DNA from: Candidatus Thorarchaeota archaeon | GTDB lineage: Archaea; Asgardarchaeota; Thorarchaeia; Thorarchaeales; Thorarchaeaceae | Direction: 5' to 3' | DNA: 10,133 nt | Assembly (NCBI GenBank): GCA_016841005.1 | Contig: JAEORG010000468.1 | Span: forward strand, 1-10,133 | Part shown: positions 6,294 through 10,133 of the stretch, piece after piece | Layout: each line of letters begins with the position of its first letter | Position numbering within the stretch: the stretch's first letter is position 1 | Position numbers and translations under genes: made by a program | The notes under the pieces: model-generated | Told to the model about the DNA's origin: nothing | The model's database searches: none | The model's input: only the letters and a program-made list of their open reading frames with translations

Positions 6294-6329
6294 ATGATAC
6301 ATATGAAGCATATGCCTCATATGAATCAT
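6294..6329. promoter_or_regulatory. Candidate operator before Na/Pi transporter: three CATATG boxes at 9-bp spacing
   Basis: CATATG occurs at 6300, 6309 and 6318, exactly 9 bases apart. The outer flanks ATGAT (6294-6298) and ATCAT (6325-6329) are also complementary, so the 36-base block is a dyad centred on the middle CATATG. The sequence continues into a TATA-like box 4 bases later. The middle unit shares AAGCATATG with the pst-side element. The rest of the 109-base gap (6259-6367) shows no gene or terminator. Confidence 0.55.
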
Positions 6330-6332
6330 TGA

Positions 6333-6340
6333 CTTATACT
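6333..6340 (+). promoter_or_regulatory. Candidate TATA box for the Na/Pi transporter
   Basis: CTTATACT lies about 31 bases before the ATG at 6368. With the usual archaeal TATA-to-start distance of about 25 bases, transcription would start only a few bases before the ATG. This fits the lack of a Shine-Dalgarno sequence there. Confidence 0.45.
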
Positions 6341-6367
6341 CGATATTTTCGTTAGCAACTGACCGTA

Positions 6368-7984
6368 ATGGCAAGTGTAATTGAGAACCTAGTTATTGTT
6401 ACTGGTGGTCTTGCACTCTTTATGTACTCCATCACAATGCTAAGAGAAACACTGGGAAAACTATCCGGTGCAAGAGTTGCAAGAATTTTAGAAAAGGTCA
6501 GTAACGACCCAATAAGAGGCATGGGAGCTGGAACCGCAGCGACGTTCATGACACAGAGTTCAAGTATCACTGTCCTTACACTAATCGGATTTGTCAACGC
6601 AGGTATGATGTCTTTTCGTCAATCCGTTAACGTTATGCTAGGTTCCGAGATAGGTACAACGATAACTGCTCAATTAGTTGCGTTTGATGTCGGCTTCTTA
6701 TTTTGGCCTCTGCTTGCAATAGGTTTCTTCGGGATGATGCTCTCACCACGAGATAGTTGGAAAAATGGTTTTAGAGTTCTTTTCTCCTTGGCGCTAATTT
6801 TTCTATCGATGGAGTTTATGAAAGATGGAGCTAAGGCAATACTTCTGGATCCAGAGAATACTTTCTTTGTAGATGCAATTGATTCTTACAGCACAATGCC
6901 CATTGTGGGGATCTTAATTGGTACTGCAATAGCAGGAACAACTCAAAGTAGCTCAGCAACTACAGGTCTCATCATCGCCCTTGGAGGGGCTGGATTAATT
7001 GGATTACCTATGGGAATCGCACTTGTCATGGGAGCTAATATTGGCACTTGTTTTCTTGAACTAATCGCAGGTATTGGAGCAACGACACCTGCAAAACGAA
7101 CTGCAGTAGCTCAAGCAATGATCAATGTCGTGGGTGTTGCAGTATTTTATCCATTCATCGGAATATTCTCAGATATAGTTGTCTTAACTACAAATGATCT
7201 ACCAAGACAAATTGCGAATGCACACACTATCTTCAATGTTCTTGTTAGTTTAATGTTCATTCCACTGGTTGGTTTACTTGTTAGATTTTGTGAATGGTTA
7301 ATTCCTGATAAAGAGGGAGAGATTATTGGTCGTCACTTTTTCGACGATAAGATGCTTAACTTACCTCAAGCAGCAATGCGCGAAGCAGAGAAGGAGATGC
7401 AGAGAATTGCAGAAATTACCGTAGAGATGATTTATCTAGGTGAAACCGCATTACTAGAGAAAAATTTGGAACACGCCCAAAGAATCATGCAACTGGAGCA
7501 AGATGTTGATGAAAGATGTAGAGCCACTGAGGAGTTTATAGATAAAATACGTGAAGAAGAACTAAGCAAGAGAGATATCATATGGAGAATGAAACTTCTC
7601 GCAATGTTGACTGATATAGAACGAGTTGGCGACCTTTGCGAAAATGTTGGTGAGTTCGCTCTTGAGAGAATGAAAAACGGTGTAGCTTTCTCTAACTCAG
7701 GTACACGAGATCTTACAAGGATGTTCAAACTTGTTGAGGAAACATATGAACGAGCTATACAAGCTCTAAGAACAAGGAACAAAGAGATTGCAAAGGATGC
7801 AGAACAAATGGAGGATGAGGTTGACGTATTAGAAAGAGAGCTAAAGGAAGCACACAGAGAACGGATGCGAGATGGAGTTTGTATGCCTGAAGCTGACACT
7901 GTGTTTGTCGAAACTCTTCGCAATCTGGAAAGAATTAGTGATCATGCGGATAACATCGCATTGGATATCATTATGGACAGATGA
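6368..7984 (+). CDS. Na+/phosphate cotransporter with C-terminal PhoU domain
   Basis: A 538-residue membrane transporter of the Na/Pi-cotransporter II-related family (Na_Pi_cotrans repeats; E. coli YjbB has the same layout and similar length). Two inverted-repeat halves each carry the hallmark QSS motif: MTQSSSITVLTLIGFVNAG (61-79) and GTTQSSSATTGLIIALGG (190-207), followed by MGANIGTC (221-228). Hydrophobic segments lie near 5-22, 63-80, 107-125, 136-150, 178-230, 247-272 and 285-308. From about 330 to the end the protein is soluble and helical, a PhoU domain with two intact motifs, TDIERVGDLCENV (415-427) and NLERISDHADNIA (519-531). The expected role is sodium-coupled phosphate movement across the cytoplasmic membrane, with the PhoU part controlling activity. 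The ATG at 6368 lacks a Shine-Dalgarno sequence and lies about 30 bases after a TATA-like box, so the mRNA is probably leaderless or nearly so. Confidence 0.92.
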   Translation: MASVIENLVIVTGGLALFMYSITMLRETLGKLSGARVARILEKVSNDPIRGMGAGTAATFMTQSSSITVLTLIGFVNAGMMSFRQSVNVMLGSEIGTTITAQLVAFDVGFLFWPLLAIGFFGMMLSPRDSWKNGFRVLFSLALIFLSMEFMKDGAKAILLDPENTFFVDAIDSYSTMPIVGILIGTAIAGTTQSSSATTGLIIALGGAGLIGLPMGIALVMGANIGTCFLELIAGIGATTPAKRTAVAQAMINVVGVAVFYPFIGIFSDIVVLTTNDLPRQIANAHTIFNVLVSLMFIPLVGLLVRFCEWLIPDKEGEIIGRHFFDDKMLNLPQAAMREAEKEMQRIAEITVEMIYLGETALLEKNLEHAQRIMQLEQDVDERCRATEEFIDKIREEELSKRDIIWRMKLLAMLTDIERVGDLCENVGEFALERMKNGVAFSNSGTRDLTRMFKLVEETYERAIQALRTRNKEIAKDAEQMEDEVDVLERELKEAHRERMRDGVCMPEADTVFVETLRNLERISDHADNIALDIIMDR

Positions 7985-8035
7985 AAGGAAATCTTCAGGT
8001 ACACTTTTGAAATACCATTACACAGTTAGTCAAGG

Positions 8036-8878
8036 ATGGTAAGAATGTTGGATGAGAATGAAACCAGGAAGACACTGAATGATCTTGATGGTAAAGAATG
8101 GGTCAAGGCAACGAAATCTTGGTTTGTAATCAATCCTAAACCTCGTACAAAGCAACAAGTAACTCATCCTGCAAAATTTCCTGAGGAATTGGTTACTCAT
8201 TTTGTCAGGTTCTTCACACAAGCTGGACAATGGGTCATAGATCCGTTCGCGGGTGTTGGTAGCACTCTCATTGCATGTAAGGAATTGAATCGTAATTCAA
8301 TCGGTATCGAGCTTAATCCAGATTTCATCAACATTGCAAATGAGTCATTAAGAGAATCTGAAGGAAACGCATTCTACCAAATGATTTCTGGAGATGCATA
8401 TCTCACAATTGATCAAATTAAACAACATCATGGTGGAGAGATTCCAAGTTTTGATTTCCTCATGACTTCGCCCCCTTACTGGAATATGTTGAGAAAATCT
8501 AGGGGTGGTAATGAAACTGTACACAAAGAGCGCGAAGAGGATGGACTACCTATCTATTATAGTGATTTAGAACTAGATATAGGTAACATCGAATCTTACG
8601 ATGATTACATCGAACGATTAGGTCAGATATTTGATCGCCTGAAACCAATCCTCAGAGATGGAGCATATCTCGTTGTGGTTGCTCAGAACATGCGAGATGT
8701 CGATGGTTATTTGAAGCCAATAGCATGGGACCTTGCAAAACGGCTCTCAGAGACCTATGCATTACGCCAAGAGATGATCTGGTGTCAAGATAACAAACGA
8801 CTAGGATGTTGGGGATATCCCACGACCTATGTTTCAAATGTACATCATCATTATTGTCTAGTCCTTCAGAAAACTTAA
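8036..8878 (+). CDS. DNA methyltransferase (N4/N6 amino type, SPPY motif)
   Basis: S-adenosylmethionine-dependent DNA amino-methyltransferase, 280 residues. Motif X-like HPAKFPEELV (44-53) is followed by the AdoMet-binding motif I DPFAGVGST (69-77), the acidic strand-2 position GIEL (90-93), and the catalytic motif IV TSPPYW (144-149). Motif I comes before IV with only about 70 residues between, so a target-recognition region would lie in the C-terminal part. The sub-motif SPPY, rather than DPPY/NPPY, is commonly linked to N4-cytosine methylation, but the target base and site cannot be read from sequence. The ending WGYPTTYVSNVHHHYCLVLQK resembles the last core strand region of this fold. No restriction nuclease or specificity gene is visible, so it appears solitary. 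The ATG at 8045 (MLDENE) is an alternative start with an imperfect GGATGGT binding site; at 8036 the purine tract touches the start. Confidence 0.88.
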   Translation: MVRMLDENETRKTLNDLDGKEWVKATKSWFVINPKPRTKQQVTHPAKFPEELVTHFVRFFTQAGQWVIDPFAGVGSTLIACKELNRNSIGIELNPDFINIANESLRESEGNAFYQMISGDAYLTIDQIKQHHGGEIPSFDFLMTSPPYWNMLRKSRGGNETVHKEREEDGLPIYYSDLELDIGNIESYDDYIERLGQIFDRLKPILRDGAYLVVVAQNMRDVDGYLKPIAWDLAKRLSETYALRQEMIWCQDNKRLGCWGYPTTYVSNVHHHYCLVLQKT

Positions 8879-8883
8879 GGGCA

Positions 8884-8890
8884 TTATACA
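8884..8890 (+). promoter_or_regulatory. Candidate TATA box for the phospholipase D gene
   Basis: ATTATACA-like sequence just after the methyltransferase stop, about 40 bases before the ATG at 8928. A transcript start near 8911 would leave a leader of about 17 bases that holds the GGGAG site. It suggests that this gene can be transcribed separately from the methyltransferase. Confidence 0.35.
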
Positions 8891-8927
8891 CACCAACTAG
8901 GTATCCATCTATAGAGAGGGAGAAGAG

Positions 8928-10133
8928 ATGAAATTTTCAAGGACTAGAGTTATGGCAACTGTTTCTATCATTATTTTCGTATTGCCCGCATTCACAGGAG
9001 TATGGCTTTTTGCTAGAGATGATAAGAAGCCTGTTATTGTAACTCAACCAGCGGGAGCATTTTCTTTTCAGACATATGACAATACAATGAATGTCACAAC
9101 CTTCGCATCACCCGATGGTAGTAAGGATGAACTCTGGCATTTCCTCAACTCTGCAGAAGAATCAATATATGTTGAGATATATGGAGTAAACAACCCTCGA
9201 ATTCTTGATCTGTTACATTCCCTACATGATACGAAACCATCACTTGTGATGAAATTCATCTTAGGTGAGGGTAGCTTGGGATATACATCTCAGAACGACT
9301 ATGTAGCAAATAATCTGACCCTCTTAGGTTATCCTGTTAGATGGACAAGTTCTACGAATTTCACCTATGCACACCAGAAGTTTGTCATCATTGATAATGA
9401 AACGACTATCATACATTCAGGAAATTGGGCAAAGACTAGCTTTCCTGAACCTGATGGAAAAGCAAATCGAGAATGGAATATAGCTATAACGGACTCTGAT
9501 GTAACTGGGTTCTACAGATCTGTCTTCGATGCGGACTGGAGAAATGGAACTGATTATGATGCAGGTGCTGACGGAACAGGAACGGCACTCACTTATACTT
9601 ACACAACTAGCACGTATCAGGAACCGTTTGCTACTCCAGGAGAATTTAGTGGGCCGATGAAGGTAACTCCAATCGTTAGTCCAGATACAAGCCTCCAAGG
9701 TATCCTTTATTGTATTAATGCTGCAAAATACACCCTCGATATCCAGATTCCATATTTCACGAATGTTGGGGACACTGGTTCAGTTGACCAAATCATCGAT
9801 GCCATTCTAGCAGCTCGAGCCAGAGGTGTAACAGTTAGAGTGATCTCAGAGGAATCATACGATTGGGACTTAGTGGAAGTCATCTTCATCGAACATGGGA
9901 TTCCGATTACTTGGCATGATACTAGATGGTTCACTGCAAATCATAACAAAGGGATTATTGTTGATGGAAAGATTGTACTTGTAAGTAGCATAAATTATAG
10001 TGAGGGCAGCATCAACGAGAATCGAGAAGCTGGTATCATTATTGAAAACGAAGAAGTAGCTCAGTGGTTCCAAGAAATCTATGACTTTGATTGGGGAATT
10101 GCAGATGGAGATTCCATGAACAAGACGAATCTC
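8928..10133 (+). CDS. Phospholipase D superfamily protein, two HKD motifs, secreted or anchored; 3' end cut
   Basis: Open from the ATG at 8928 to the window edge (402 codons, no stop reached), so the true C-terminus is missing. GGGAG about 8 bases upstream supports this start. The N-terminus MKFSRTR is basic and is followed by a hydrophobic stretch (about 8-28) ending at FARDDKK, a signal peptide or membrane anchor without a lipobox. Two catalytic HxKxxxxD motifs of the PLD/nuclease superfamily are complete: HQKFVIID (H149, K151, D156; followed by SGNWA) and HNKGIIVD (H339, K341, D346; followed by SSINYSEG). Two motifs in one chain means both halves of the active site are supplied. Family members cleave or transfer phosphodiester bonds in phospholipids or nucleic acids; the substrate here is unknown. 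Several N-x-S/T sequons (for example NVT, NLT, NFT) are compatible with an outside location. Its place downstream of phosphate genes could hint at phosphate scavenging, but this is only inference. Confidence 0.9.
   Translation, partial: MKFSRTRVMATVSIIIFVLPAFTGVWLFARDDKKPVIVTQPAGAFSFQTYDNTMNVTTFASPDGSKDELWHFLNSAEESIYVEIYGVNNPRILDLLHSLHDTKPSLVMKFILGEGSLGYTSQNDYVANNLTLLGYPVRWTSSTNFTYAHQKFVIIDNETTIIHSGNWAKTSFPEPDGKANREWNIAITDSDVTGFYRSVFDADWRNGTDYDAGADGTGTALTYTYTTSTYQEPFATPGEFSGPMKVTPIVSPDTSLQGILYCINAAKYTLDIQIPYFTNVGDTGSVDQIIDAILAARARGVTVRVISEESYDWDLVEVIFIEHGIPITWHDTRWFTANHNKGIIVDGKIVLVSSINYSEGSINENREAGIIIENEEVAQWFQEIYDFDWGIADGDSMNKTNL

Noticed and set aside
7432..7923. Open minus-strand frame of 163 codons opposite the Na/Pi transporter
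   Set aside because: It is antisense to the strongly supported PhoU domain, gives a serine-rich sequence without recognisable motifs, and has no ribosome binding site.
7985..8035. Promoter or terminator between the Na/Pi transporter and the methyltransferase
   Set aside because: The 51 bases contain only a short TTTT and no convincing TATA box or dyad, so co-transcription cannot be excluded and no feature is called.

Overview
The window looks like a piece of an archaeal chromosome, most likely from an Asgard archaeon (Thorarchaeota-like is a guess; no marker gene here fixes the lineage). The reasons are a Ras/Rab-type small GTPase with full G motifs at the left edge, an archaeal-type phosphate regulator that joins an AbrB-like DNA-binding hairpin to a PhoU-like helical region, TATA-like promoter elements, and strong GGAGG ribosome binding sites alongside one apparently leaderless gene. 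No tRNA, rRNA, CRISPR array or insertion sequence was seen.

Layout. (1) 1-493, plus strand: 3' part of a small GTPase, convergent with the next block and 10 bases from it. (2) 4956-504, minus strand: a complete high-affinity phosphate uptake operon in the order pstS-pstC-pstA-pstB-phoU. (3) 4957-5241: a divergent control region with a pair of facing repeat elements and a separate palindrome. (4) 5242-6258, plus: the AbrB-PhoU regulator. (5) 6259-6367: a second control region with three CATATG boxes exactly 9 bp apart inside a larger dyad. (6) 6368-7984, plus: a Na+/phosphate cotransporter with a C-terminal PhoU domain. (7) 8036-8878, plus: a solitary DNA methyltransferase of the SPPY type. 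(8) 8928 to the right edge, plus: a secreted or membrane-anchored phospholipase D superfamily protein with two HKD motifs, cut by the window end.

Functionally the core (about 0.5-8.0 kb) is a phosphate-acquisition locus: an ATP-driven Pst importer and a sodium-driven importer, with three proteins carrying PhoU-type helical modules. The AbrB-PhoU protein sits between the two importers and is the obvious candidate transcriptional regulator. Related 9-bp-phased repeats (consensus roughly nCATWTR) lie upstream of pstS, of the regulator and of the Na/Pi transporter, which suggests one shared operator type and autoregulation.

The most unusual feature is in the pst operon. pstC, pstA, pstB and phoU lie in one continuous reading frame of 1125 codons, broken only by TAG, TGA and TAA at the three junctions. 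At each junction the next gene starts with the very next codon, 9 bases after a G-rich Shine-Dalgarno sequence. For pstB that next codon is ATT: no ATG, GTG or TTG exists between the pstA stop and the Walker A motif region, so an AUU start (or TGA readthrough from pstA) is implied.
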